Assembly: GCA_023052935.1 (NCBI GenBank)
Contig: CM041294.1
Span: 150,870,899 to 150,934,898 of the forward strand
Length of the DNA stretch: 64,000 nt
DNA from: Piezodorus guildinii
Taxonomy: Eukaryota; Arthropoda; Insecta; Hemiptera; Pentatomidae
Reading direction: 5' to 3'
Each line of letters starts with the position of its first letter. The stretch's first letter is position 1. Below the pieces are notes generated by a model. That model had not been told where the DNA came from. It saw nothing but the letters and a program-made list of their open reading frames with translations, and searched no databases. A program made the position numbers and the translations under genes. Of the stretch, positions 22,145 through 32,617 are shown piece after piece.

Positions 22145-22976
22145 GTGAACTAAGCCAAGTGTAAACACATAACCTTCACTCTTACATGAAAATCCTGTCC
22201 GCCAGTTTATTTCAACTCATTACCAATTCCTCCCTCAGATACAGTCCGGTATCTTGGCTTACTATTAAACAAAAGATTGACATGGAACCCACATACAATA
22301 CTTAAAAGATAAGAACTCAACCGACGATTCGGACAGTTATACCGACTACTCAACAGAAAATCTGAACTTACAGTTGATAACAAATTATTAATCTACAAGA
22401 TTATACTGAAGCCTATCTGGACCTACGGACTTGAACTGTGGGGGACAGCTAAACGTTTAACGTGAAACGCATTCAATCCTTTCAATTCAAAGTCCTCCGT
22501 ACAATATTAAATGCTCCTTATTATGTCTCCAACTATACCTTGCACCACGACCTTAATGTTCCATTTATTTCAGACCTTATTCTATCCAAATGTTCCAAAT
22601 TCTACCAGAACCTCATTCATCATCCTAATCCTTTAGCTCAATCCCTATCCATCTCCACTCATCCATTCAACCCACCTAGAAGGTTGAAATGGCAGTGGCC
22701 ACGCGACGTTTTGTAAATATATTGGAGTTCTAGCACTGGCTAGATTCTCCACTCAATGTGATGTATATATGAGTGTGTATGTTTATATAGGTATGAGTGA
22801 TTTCTTGACTTTGTTGTATTGATTCATTATTATATATATATTTTATTGTAATATTATGCAATGTATGAATATTGTATAGATGTAGTGTGTATTATATCTT
22901 TTACCACTACTATTGATTGTACATTGGGAAAGATTGTAATTTTACCCAATAAAATTGTTGTTGATTGAAAAAAAAA
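22145..22976 (+). mobile_element. Jockey-A 3' fragment with target duplication
   Basis: An 832-base 5'-truncated Jockey-A insertion flanked by an 11-bp duplication, AGACATTATCA, at 22,134-22,144 and 22,977-22,987. It starts within ORF2 just after the RT domain (GTGAACTAAGCCAAGTGTAA). Small deletions and stops break the frame; the last 84 codons (22,462-22,716) still read KRIQSFQFKVLRTILNAPYY to the C-terminus. A 3'UTR with AATAAA and a short A tail follow. Confidence 0.88.
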
Positions 22977-22987
22977 AGACATTATCA

Positions 22988-24354
22988 ATAATAAATATCT
23001 TAATTTAACTATAAGTGGACTCAGGACACTTTAGAAATAAATGGCCCAGTTATTAAACTAACTCTGAAAACATATGTGTACAGAATCATCTTATTTACTC
23101 GGAATATAAGTAACCTAAAATGCTTCCTTGATAGATAACTAGAAGTTTTACAGCGGACGAACTCAAATAATCGACAGATAAACTTGGACCACTTTTAAAA
23201 TCAACGGCTCTAATTTTCTGCTATTTCAGCCGTAGAGCTATTTTTAGGTAGGAAATCCTTCTGTGTCTCACTCAACCTCTGTAACGTATGTACTCAAATA
23301 TTGAGAGATATGCTGGTGGCTGAATTCGATCGGGGCCTTATCTCATTCATGCACGGCCGTTGTCCTGGCGACGGCACAAATCCCTGTATATACTGAACCT
23401 GAAACCCTTCTGTGAATGTCCGGATACAGGTATAGGTATTCCATAGAAATGTTTTTCGGATAGCGAAAGAGAAAATGAGAATGATCCGTTCTCGCGAAGA
23501 TACACTTGATCTCTAGTGGAACACGAATAGGACACTGAGGGTCACCTAAATGATGTTGTAACAAACCATGATGGCTTCTATAGTGAAGAGACTGGCAACA
23601 TGGAGTCCCATAACCGATTGGTCCTTTTGGAGAGTATTCGATTGTGTCCACTGTTTTCTCACCGACATTAAACAATCAATAGCTGTGACGAATCGTTCTA
23701 GATTCCAGGATGAGGTTTTTCAGGGTCGCTACACACTAGAACAATTGTGTATGAGACCTCAAGGAGACTAGTTTACTCATGGGTCGTGATTAAGTATACA
23801 AGGCAGCTTTATAACTCTGTAATTTTTTTTTTATTATTATTTTTTTTATTATTTTTTAATATATTCTGTGTCTTGGAATTCTATATAATATTATAGCTCT
23901 TACTATAATTATATTATATTATATCACTATATTAGAGTCATAGCATAAAGGTCGAGATTCATTCAGGAGATACTCTACAGCAGGCTCGAGTCTTGTTCGA
24001 ATCAGCAGCACTACTGACACGAGTTTGCTAAGGTGACCTCCTAACACTCTCTGTAGTATTTTAGTAGGATAGTATTTTAGCTTTCATGGTTTTGTCTTCC
24101 ATAAGATCTTTATTTTTTGGTCATCAATGCTAATTTTAGGGCTAATTGAAAGATGCTACAGTCTATTAAGTGTTGAAATAGCCGAAAACTTCGTGCAGTT
24201 TCTAGATGTTTTTAGTGATCATTTTAAGCAAGGCGTTTGTCAAGATGAAGGTGATTTCTGATCTGTTCAACAGAGATAATCTGGGTTTTATAAAAGGACA
24301 TTGTAGAGCGAGAATACATAGGTTTGTGACAAGTGTTAAGATTATTTGATATAC
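22988..24354. other. Non-coding stretch
   Basis: Between 23,200 and 23,780 are overlapping open frames on both strands (for example 110 codons, minus, 23,343-23,675) in GC-richer sequence. I recognise no family, so a decayed element is as likely as a gene. A T-rich run lies at 23,822-23,860. Confidence 0.4.
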
Positions 24355-25255
24355 TGGAAGGAATCATTCCAGGTGGCGATCAGTAAATAAAACAACTAAA
24401 TAGTTTCAACTATTGTATGTTTGCCAACGTTTCGACCCCCATAGTGAAATGAAACTGATAATGAAATGAAAAAACTTCTTTATTATCCTGGGAATAAAGT
24501 CCCTTAAGAATAAAATAAAATACATAATTGATGACCGGAACAATGTGGTCATGGCTTAGAATGACAAAATACTAAACTGAAAAATAATTAAGGTAGTAAT
24601 ATATGTACATCTTTACAAGTCAGACTTTCAGAATAAGAAAAAAAAAAAAATACAAAAAAACAGAAATTGCTAGTTCATCAATGATAATTTGAGTAATATA
24701 AATACACAAACAAAATAAATAAATAAATAAAATAAAATAATAATAATAATTGGTATTTATAGCATCTGCAGTTTGAAGTTATTGTCTGTTTGACTGGGTA
24801 ATGAGAAGGTGGTTGAAAAGTAGCGATTTGAAGGAGGAAGCAGTTCTTACATGACGGATGTTAAGAGGGATAGAATTCCAAAGAGTGGTTCCTTTGGCTA
24901 GAAAGGACTTGTGAAAGCAGCAGTACGGTGAGGAGGAGGGTAGAGGTCAGAAAGACGGGATCTGGTAGAACGGGACTGAATTGATGATTGAAATTGAAGA
25001 GATTGGAAGATATAGGTGGGACGATGAGTTCTGATAATCTGGTAGAGGAAGGAGGCTAGGAATTACTGGCATCTGTAACGAGGATAAAGCCACCTTAACT
25101 CGGCGTTATATGCGTGTCTCTGGTGATCCCGAATACAAACCGTATTGCACAGATAGTGGGTCATCTTCAGTGCTTTTTTTGGATGGTATTGTGGAGATGA
25201 GTATGAGTCAGCTAGGGATGTAGAAGCGACGGCTTGTTGAGATGTAGATAGTATA
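24355..25255 (-). repeat. Penelope-like module split by a family C insertion
   Basis: 24,355-24,447 and 25,149-25,255 join into one module. On the minus strand it reads CACTGAAGATGACCCACTAT then GGGGGTCGAAACGTTGG, the CTGAAGA, GACCC/GGGTC stem and GAAAC order of a hammerhead-like core. The neighbour at 25,373-25,720 carries a second version. ATAGTG on either side of the LINE fits a short target duplication. Confidence 0.5.
24448..25148 (-). mobile_element. Family C (Jockey/CR1-like) LINE, 3' fragment
   Basis: The second copy of the family seen at 12,043-12,940. It shares the 3' end (complement of TTCTTAAGGGACTTTATTCC) and, further in, the block encoding the FIYQII...RRPTYIFQ-type region and the NSIPLN segment upstream of the stop. 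There are many lesions and no usable ORF. It is inserted into the Penelope-like module with a probable 6-bp duplication, ATAGTG. Confidence 0.65.
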
Positions 25256-25372
25256 TCATTGTAAAAATTTAATAATGAGTGATGAAAAGCCGATAAAGCT
25301 ACCTGATTGCTTTAGATAATAATATAATAGACTTTTTAATAAAACACATGTTTCTATAGAATTTCTAAAAGA
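25256..25372 (+). repeat. REP-A internal fragment
   Basis: Matches the REP-A stretch GAGTGATGAAAAG...TTTAGATAATAATATAATAG and TTTTTAATAAAACACATGTTTC. Confidence 0.6.
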
Positions 25373-25720
25373 TTTTGAGAATTTCTAGAAGAAATTAGTC
25401 CGGTTGGCGGTCAGTAAATGAAACAACTAAATAGTTGAAACTATTTATTGTTTGCCTACATTTCGATCCCCATTTAGGGTCATCGTCATAGCTTTTAAGG
25501 GCTGAGATCATGTTTATGAGAAAAGTGTGAGTCACCTGTGGGTGTAGAAGTGATGGTTTGTTGAGTTGTGGATAGTATTTCCTGTCTGCGATTTTGATTT
25601 CTTACGCTGCGGCAGAAAGTTTGCAACAATAAATAGTTGAAACTGTTTAGTTGTTTCATTTACTTACCGCCATTTGGACTAATTCCTTCCAGTACTTCTC
25701 AAAATGGCCAACTAATTATA
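25373..25720. repeat. Penelope-like module, inverted pair
   Basis: An arm at 25,373-25,450 (ATTAGTCCGGTTGGCGGTCA, GTAAATGAAACAACTAAATAG) recurs inverted at 25,625-25,715. The segment between carries (minus) GATGACCCTAAATGGGGATC then GAAATG, a variant of the hammerhead-like motif. It is related to 24,355-25,255. No protein is encoded. Confidence 0.5.
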
Positions 25721-25744
25721 TCCACTATTATTTGATATAATTTG

Positions 25745-26170
25745 TGAGAGTTTATTTTTATCCTCCGGTTTTGACACTATTCTGAAGTCTCTGAAGGGGG
25801 ATTGAAGAGTTAAGAATGCATTAATTGGATCATTATCTACTCCTAACATACAAGTGTCATCAGCATACGTATTGGATGAGTAAGGATAATCGGCTGTATA
25901 GACTTCGTAAAGAAAAGGTCCTAGGATACTACCTTGAGGAACACCAGCAGATTGAGCAAAAAGGAATCAATATGAACTACTGTGATTTACTTTGAAGGAT
26001 CCGTCAGTGAAGTAGGACAGGATGCTGATGAAGTATGTACGAGGGAGGAATACTGAGTCTGTACAGCAGTCCTGGGTACTAGGCTCGGTCAAAGGCCTGT
26101 TACTTGTTCAATTTAAAACCAGTTATGTCTATAAATTCTTCTAAGACCACCAGCATCGATTGCGTGCTAA
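25745..26170 (-). pseudogene. Family B reverse transcriptase fragment
   Basis: The minus strand reads QAFDRA, then SAGVPQGSILGP, VYTADYP and YADDTCMLGVD, i.e. the reverse transcriptase block that includes the YADD box. It closely matches 61,536-61,853. Stops after QAFDRA and within SSY show it is dead. It is truncated at both ends. Confidence 0.75.
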
Positions 26171-26515
26171 GAGAACATCAGTTCGCTGTCCGTTTTAGAA
26201 ATAAACTCCAATTTCTTTATACCTACTTTTCACCGGTTTCTGGAAACTTTTTCATTTGTATTATTCTTGAGATATAACAGTTCCGTTCTGGGTGCTATGG
26301 ACTTCTTACTAAATATAACCTAGTATATAGTATATAGTATCAGCAGCCTTACCGCATGGTATGATCTGCCGATGTCAGGAATAGACGAGGGAACTTAGAT
26401 ACCTGCTTGAAATATTTGTTTATGAGACTAATCCAAAATTGCGTGGTGCGATAACCAGCTTAGTTCAAAAATGCATGCCCAAACGAAGGCACACATATTT
26501 GACAATTTTTCGAAC
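26171..26515. other. Non-coding stretch
   Basis: No feature recognised. Confidence 0.4.
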
Positions 26516-26820
26516 AAGGAGATGATCCAAAATGTGGCTGACCGATTTTGATGATTTTATTTTTCAGGTGAAACTAGACGTTTAATGGTTAGCAGCTGCA
26601 AAATGTCAGGGACCAGCGCTCCCCAGAAATATCGTGAAGAATTGAAAAGTTTGTGCGCGAAAAACATTTTATTTTTTATATATATATGGTAGTTATGGCA
26701 TTCAAATATTTAAGTTTTAGGCTTCGTTATTAAATTATTCAAATTATAAAACTTTTTTTTAAGATTGAGGAATCTTAATATGCCCACAGTTTTTTTAAGA
26801 TGTTTTTTAATTGTTTTGAC

Positions 26821-29527
26821 TAAACGCCAAGCACCAACAATGGGGTTCCAGAACCACAAATACTCGTGGACGGACATTGCAGGCTGCACTCAACTCCCGA
26901 CGCCTTAATCTCCTACCTCCCAATTCCCCTACCTACTGGCCAACAGATCCTAACCGTAATCCAGACATCCTTGACTTCTTCATCCACAGCGGATTAGGCT
27001 CCCTGAACTATTCCGTAACTCGCCTTGATGAACTATCCTCTGACCATAGTCCATTGATCCTAAATGTATCCTTAACACCTATTCCTAAACCTGTTCCACC
27101 GTCATTCATCAGAGGCCCTATCAACTGGAACCTCTTCCGCGAAATCCTCACCAATGATATTGACCTCAAAGTGACTCTCAAAACCCAAACTGACCTTGAC
27201 AATGCCGTCTATTCCTTTACAACCTCGATTCAACAAGCCGCCTGGACTGCCTCCTTTCCCAAGCACTCCCAAATAAATCCTTACAAAAACCATTCACCAC
27301 AACACCTACTAGACCTAATCCACACTAAACGCCGAGCCAGAGCATTATGGCAACACACCCGTCACCCATCAGATCGCCACTCCTATAACTTTTATTGTAG
27401 ACAATTAAAGCGGGAGCTGGTGATCTTCCGTTCCCAATCCTACAATTCCTACCTCTCCTCTCTCTCGACTCGTGACAATTCCTTGTGGAATGTCACGAAG
27501 AGAATTCTTAAATCCCCCCTGATATCCCATCCTCTCCGGCGTAGTGATAATTCCTGGGCTGCTTCTGACAAAGATAGGGCCCAGGAATTCGCACTACACC
27601 TTTCCAAGGTATTCACTCCTCATTCTGATCTCAATCCAACCCATACCGCAATAGTTGAAGAGTTCCTTACGTCACCGATACCAATTTCCTTACCACCTAA
27701 AGCAATCAATCCCTCTGAGGTCAAATATCTTCTTAAAAAGCTTCCTCTCCGTAAATCCCCTGGATACGATCTCCTTACTCCTCAAATCCTAAGACAACTT
27801 CCATCTAAAGCCATTACATTCCTTACATATATCTATAACTGTATCCTACGCACTACCTATTTCCCTCTGTTGTGGAAACACTCGACTATCATCCTTTTCC
27901 TAAAACCAGGCAAACCCTCCAACTGTACGTCATCCTACAGACCTATTAGCCTTCTTCCGATCCTCTCCAAAATCTTCGAAAAACTCCTATTAAAACGAAT
28001 CCTAGCCAAATTTCATAATTTTCCTCCACACCAGTTTGGATTCCGTCCTCAACATTCCACGGTTCAGCAAGGACTCCGAGTTGTAGACCACATTTCCTCT
28101 GCCCTTGAGTGCAAGGAGTATTGTTCGGGTGCCTTTCTGGACATAGCTCAAGCTTTTGACCGGGTGTGGCACCCGGGATTGCTCTTTAAGCTCAAAACCC
28201 ATTTACCTCAATCCTTATACCTAATCCTCCGATCCTATTTATCAAACCGCTCCTTCCGAGTTCGCTGTGGTTCCGAATTTTCCAAACATTATACCGTTGA
28301 GGCCGGTGTTCCTCAAGGCAGCGTCTTAGGACCCGTCCTCTACATCCTCTACACCGCCGATATCCCTACCGATCCCGATACCTTCCTGGCAACATTTGCA
28401 GACGACACAGCCATTTTATCATCCAATTCCGATCCTGAAGTAGCATCTCTAAATCTCCAAAGGCACCTTTCCCTTGTCGAAGACTGGTGTAAGGCTTGGC
28501 GAATTAAGGTGAACGAAAGCAAGTGTACACACGTCACCTTCACCCTTCGACGCAAATCCTGTCCAACAGTTAAATTCAATTCCATACCGCTTCCTTCCTC
28601 AGACACAGTCCGGTACCTTGGCTTTTTACTAGACAAAAGACTGACGTGGAACCCACATACGAGACTTAAAAGGATAGAACTCAACCGCAGATTCGGCCAG
28701 TTATACAAATTACTAAACAGAAAATCTCATCTTACAGTCGACAACAAATTACTAATATATAAGACAGTACTGAAACCTATATGGACCTACGGACTTGAAC
28801 TATGGGGGACAACTAAACATTCTAACATCAAACGTATCCAATCCTTCCAATCCAAAGTCCTTCGAACAATAGTTAATGCTCCTTATTACGTTACCAACTG
28901 TACCCTACACCACGACCTTAATATTCCATTTATTTTAGACCTGGTACCATCCAAATTTTCCAAATTCCATCAGAACCTTCTTCATCACCCTAATCCTCTT
29001 GCTCAATCGCTCTCCAGCTCCACCCATCCCTACAATCCTCCTCGAAGATTGAAACGGCAGTGGCCCCGCGACGTTTTGTAAACTTTTATTCTGGAGTTCT
29101 GACTCTGGTCAGATCCTCCACTCATGTACTGTATGTTTGTGGCTATTCCGCCCTAGCTCGGCCTCCACTGGCTTACACCAGTGAAGCGCTGGGTGAGAGG
29201 CGCTGGGATCTCTTGGATTCGGCTTCTCCCCCCACTTGTGGAGGGAGCAGCGGAGTCTAGGGTCCCTTTAGCAGATTGTATATAGTTAAGTTTGCATGTA
29301 CGATTTTTGATTATTTCCCAACTTGTATTTATCTCTACTACAGGTTGTTGTTTTGATTTGTTTGTTGTTGTTTTTTCTAATTGTTATTTTCTTGTATATA
29401 TTCGAATTTATTTATTTCCGATTTTATGTAATTTGACTTTATTATCATTATTCTGTATATATTGTATGAATGTGTACTACATCTCTATTACTAATGTTCA
29501 TTATGTAACAAACTGTAATATTTCTCA

Positions 29528-29557
<30 letters not shown>
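26821..29557 (+). mobile_element. Jockey-A2, 5'-truncated, with target duplication
   Basis: A 2.74-kb insertion flanked by the perfect 12-bp duplication AATTGTTTTGAC at 26,809-26,820 and 29,558-29,569. It begins within the endonuclease domain (NAKHQQWG) and ends in a 30-base A tail after CTCAATAAAA. It is clearly related to Jockey-A but diverged at many residues. Its 3'UTR has a distinct GC-rich block (29,140-29,260), so I treat it as a subfamily. Confidence 0.9.
26823..29081 (+). CDS. Jockey-A2 ORF2, 5'-truncated but open
   Basis: The frame is open from the truncation point (NAKHQQWGSRTTNTRGR) to a stop at 29,081, about 752 codons with no lesion. It lacks the first about 140 residues of the endonuclease, including the catalytic Glu and the GAD Asp. 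It keeps SSDHSP, the whole reverse transcriptase (SYRPISLLP, FGFRPQHST, FLDIAQAFDRVW, AGVPQGSVLGP, FADD) and the C-terminal KRQWPRDVL. No native ATG exists at its start: a TTG at 26,877 is only a frame position. A full-length relative made this copy; the protein itself is unlikely to be expressed as an enzyme. Confidence 0.9.
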   Translation, partial: NAKHQQWGSRTTNTRGRTLQAALNSRRLNLLPPNSPTYWPTDPNRNPDILDFFIHSGLGSLNYSVTRLDELSSDHSPLILNVSLTPIPKPVPPSFIRGPINWNLFREILTNDIDLKVTLKTQTDLDNAVYSFTTSIQQAAWTASFPKHSQINPYKNHSPQHLLDLIHTKRRARALWQHTRHPSDRHSYNFYCRQLKRELVIFRSQSYNSYLSSLSTRDNSLWNVTKRILKSPLISHPLRRSDNSWAASDKDRAQEFALHLSKVFTPHSDLNPTHTAIVEEFLTSPIPISLPPKAINPSEVKYLLKKLPLRKSPGYDLLTPQILRQLPSKAITFLTYIYNCILRTTYFPLLWKHSTIILFLKPGKPSNCTSSYRPISLLPILSKIFEKLLLKRILAKFHNFPPHQFGFRPQHSTVQQGLRVVDHISSALECKEYCSGAFLDIAQAFDRVWHPGLLFKLKTHLPQSLYLILRSYLSNRSFRVRCGSEFSKHYTVEAGVPQGSVLGPVLYILYTADIPTDPDTFLATFADDTAILSSNSDPEVASLNLQRHLSLVEDWCKAWRIKVNESKCTHVTFTLRRKSCPTVKFNSIPLPSSDTVRYLGFLLDKRLTWNPHTRLKRIELNRRFGQLYKLLNRKSHLTVDNKLLIYKTVLKPIWTYGLELWGTTKHSNIKRIQSFQSKVLRTIVNAPYYVTNCTLHHDLNIPFILDLVPSKFSKFHQNLLHHPNPLAQSLSSSTHPYNPPRRLKRQWPRDVL

Positions 29558-29562
<5 letters not shown>

Positions 29563-29944
29563 TTTTGACAAGTTTATATATATTTTTAGGGTTATAACCA
29601 TGCATAAAACATAAGTATTTTAAAAGCTCATTTTCTCCCCATTATTTCGATTTAAAATAGGATAATTTTAACACCAAAATTATTTTTTTACCTTAGCTGA
29701 AACCATTTAATTACTCTACCTTGACTAGCAGAGATAAAATAAAATTTGTTTTTCGCGCACAAACGTTTGGTTTTTTTACGGGATCCGTAGGGAACGTCAC
29801 CCCTAATATTTTGCAGCTGGTAATGGTTTAATGTCTAATTTCACTGAAAAAAAAATCATCAAAATCGGTGAGACATATTTTGGATCTTCTGCTTGTAAGT
29901 GTAATCTTGAAGGCAGCGCTCTATGTTGGTACTACCCTCCCTTC

Positions 29945-30492
29945 TTCAAACATGTATTTTACGTTCAAGAATTCCTCCATGTTGCTGAATTAATCCGAAC
30001 CAGATATCAATCATTCCCTGAAAAACTCCATTCCTACTCTAACCTACAAGTTTCTATTGATGATAATCCTCTGAGGCGTCTGAAAAGAAGATGACCCTGA
30101 GACCTTGTAGTTTAGAATATTTTTGGAGTGCTGCCAATGGGTAGTGTCTCTATATGTATTTTATGTCAGTTTACTTTGTTCATCACATTGTTTGTTTATT
30201 TATTTAACGTCACTTTATGCTACTATGGCTAATCGGACGATGCTACAGTGGGAGTCCTAAATTTTGCCTATCCAGGTTTTATTAGGACAGGGATCTTTAA
30301 CGAGTACCTGACATCGCACAGGCTCGGGACCACCTTTTAACGTCCCCTCCGAAGGACGGCGTAACTAAGTATTTTTTACTCCCATTAAAAAATCCTAGGA
30401 CCACCTGCGGGTTTGAACCCGTGACCTTTTTGTCCATCACATATATTTGATGTATAGAATATAGTTGTAAATATCAATATATCTGTTTAGAA
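29945..30492 (+). mobile_element. Family B LINE 3' end, split by a SINE
   Basis: The coding end (frame 29,831-30,094) reads HVAELIRTRYQSFPEKLHS and then RRLKRR before the stop. A 3'UTR follows, interrupted at 30,189-30,434 by SINE-1. It ends ATCAATATATCTGTTTAG and an A tail at about 30,492. It is strongly 5'-truncated. Confidence 0.75.
30189..30434 (-). mobile_element. SINE-1 copy inserted in a family B 3'UTR
   Basis: Minus-strand SINE with GGTTCAAACCCGCAGGTGGT (B-box region), the TCCTTCGGAGGGGACGTTAA block and the TTAACGTAAATAAATAAA-type tail. The 8-bp duplication CATCACAT lies at 30,181-30,188 and 30,435-30,442. The tRNA-like head is shortened at its 5' end. Confidence 0.85.
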
Positions 30493-31130
30493 AAAAAAAA
30501 AATCCTCTGTCAATGTAGTTTTTAGTTCTTTTATAACGGAATCAACAATAACAAACCCACTCAGCATTGAATGAGAGCCAAATAAGTCGACGTCAAAATA
30601 AAAAGTAAAAAAAATACAAAAAAAAGGAGTGGCTGGAGAATCTATATGGGTTAGTAGTGGCCGCCTCCTCCTCACGCCTCCGCACTTCGGGGGCGCTCCG
30701 GAACACCCTCGGGAGGAGGAATTGATCCTGGACAATGTCGTGGAGGAAATGCGGCCCGATATTGCGCAACGCCTACTCAATCTGCCCGCAGATCAAGGAG
30801 TCATTGAGAATGAGTTATTCCGGTTGTACTGGGATACTTATAGCCGTCATTTCCGTTGGGATCTGCTGGGCGATTCAAGAGGCGAAGAGACATTACCATA
30901 ATGAAGCGCTACTTCTCGGCGAAAACAACGCTTTCAAACTAGAGTCATGGCCGCTTTAAAGCTCTACGTAATGGAGGTAGGAAGTTTCTCTTGTTTAAAA
31001 AAAAAAAGTTGATATTTCATACATTGAGAGAAACTATGGTCATTGTGCTGTAAATAACTTGAACAAGAACTATCCACCTACAGGCTTAAAGATACACGAC
31101 TCCACATAATCTACTTTTTGGTTCATTATT
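30493..31130. other. GC-rich island with two overlapping open frames, unidentified
   Basis: 30,625-30,960 is much richer in GC than its surroundings. Frame 30,629-30,901 gives 90 residues (acidic C-terminal half with EEMRPDIAQRLL) but opens with GTG, not ATG. Frame 30,735-30,959 starts at an ATG and gives 74 residues, with a hydrophobic stretch GILIAVISVGICWAI near 44-58 and a polar tail. I recognise neither. It could be an exon, part of an element, or chance frames in GC-rich DNA. The rest is non-coding. Confidence 0.25.
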
Positions 31131-31966
31131 ACTTTCACTTACCTATATATGAAATATATAGTAAGGGAAAGTATTGCGATCACCAAGTCCCACAAAAAGG
31201 TCTGTGTGTTAACTCCCGGATGGAAACGAAAAGTCCTATGAAACTGAAATTTCATATTTAGGACAACTATAAACCCGAGATGTTACTGCAACTTTTTCAT
31301 CAATATCGAATAACCAGAAGAGCCACTTTATACCATGCCTTTTGCACCTTTTTACGATTTTCTCAAAAACCGCTTTAACGATTTTGCTTAAACTCGCTAT
31401 ATTGATGTACAATTTGATAGGCTTTTATATAATGTAGTTTTAATTCTGATTGAAATAGTCTGACTGGGATTAAATGCCAATTTTTAAAATATTTTTTCTC
31501 TAAAGTTCCTTTAAATTTGTACATTCCAAAAGTTTAACCATGCTATCTTAATGACATTGATAAAATACGGCTAAATTTACAATTTGGACGAATTTGATGA
31601 CCAACTAAAGGATGAAAGAACAAAACTATTGTTTAGCGTAATTTTGGTTTTTTTATTATAAGAACAGTAATATAGATGTATAATATACCGTTGGAAAGAG
31701 AAAGATTTTAGAAAAAAAAGATTTTCTGATAAACAGAGGTTTAAAAGGTAATATAAAGACGAATAGGGAATAAACTTGTTACCGTTTAACCATTTAATAT
31801 AGTAATATTATTTAATCTAAATCATATTTTTCAAACGAAAATGAATACACGTTTTATTAAAATCAACTTCAAATATTTTTAAATTGACGCATAATTAATA
31901 GTTTTTAAATTGATTTTAACAGTTGAGGTAAGTGAAAGTCGTGTGTTGCTCGCACCAGATTTTTTT
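31131..31966 (+). repeat. REP-A, complete copy, first of a tandem pair
   Basis: Begins ACTTTCACTTACCTATATAT and GAAATATATAGTAAGGG. It ends TTGAGGTAAGTGAAAGTCGT, then TGCTCGCACCAGATTTTTT at 31,966, where the next copy starts at once. It has the ATCTAAATCATA/TTAAAATCAACTT variant 3' half also seen at 38,611 and 59,184. Confidence 0.85.
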
Positions 31967-32617
31967 ACTTTCATTTACCTATATATATGAAATATATAGT
32001 AAGGGAAAATATTGCGATCGTGAAAATTTTTTAGTTCCAGTTTTCAACGGAAATACGCGTTTTAGGGTCTCCTGGGTCCTAATGACCAAGTCCCGAAAGA
32101 AGGTCTGTGTGTGTGTGGTAAGTCTAGCGCAAAAATCATATTTCGTACAAAACTAAAATTTCATATTTATGACAACTGTACTCCCGAGTTGATACAGCAA
32201 CTTTTTCATCAAAATCGGCTGATCAGAACGGTCACTTTATACCATGCGTTTTGCATCTTTTGGCGATTTTCTTACAAACGCCTCTAACAACGATTTTGAT
32301 TAAACTCTCTATGTCAGTGTAAAATTGAACGGGCTTCAATATCATGTAGGATTCATTCTGATTCAAATAATCTGATGGGGCTTAAATTCTAATGACATTG
32401 ATGATGGATGGCAAAATATACAAGTTGAACGAATTTGATGACCAACGAAAGGATAAAATAGTAAAACAATTTGTTAATGTAATTTTTAGTTCGGAAAGAG
32501 AAAGAAAAAATATTATCTGGTACAAAAATTTGTTAACAATAATATAAAGTGATGAATATCGAATAAACTTTTTACTGATTAACAATTTAATATAGTTACA
32601 TTGTTAAATCTAAATCA

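Larger units (their letters stand above)
26516..29894. mobile_element. Long-TIR DNA transposon-like element, split by Jockey-A2
   Basis: 26,516-26,686 and 29,733-29,894 are inverted repeats of about 160-170 bases. Shared blocks are GATCCAAAAT, ACCGATTTTGATGATTTT, AGCTGCAAAAT and GTTTGTGCGCGAAAAAC. The inner part outside the LINE is about 300 bases of AT-rich, non-coding sequence, so the original element was a MITE-like unit of about 640 bp. The superfamily is not clear, and no target duplication is evident at its outer ends. Confidence 0.7.

Noticed and set aside
23985..24035. GTTCGAATC suggesting a tRNA or SINE B box
   Set aside because: No A box or stem partner around it, and no similarity to SINE-1 or SINE-2.
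32601..32617. Apparent start of the 877-codon frame at 32,601
   Set aside because: The codon is TTG and lies in REP-A upstream of the target duplication junction. The LINE coding sequence begins at about 32,618 without its native start.
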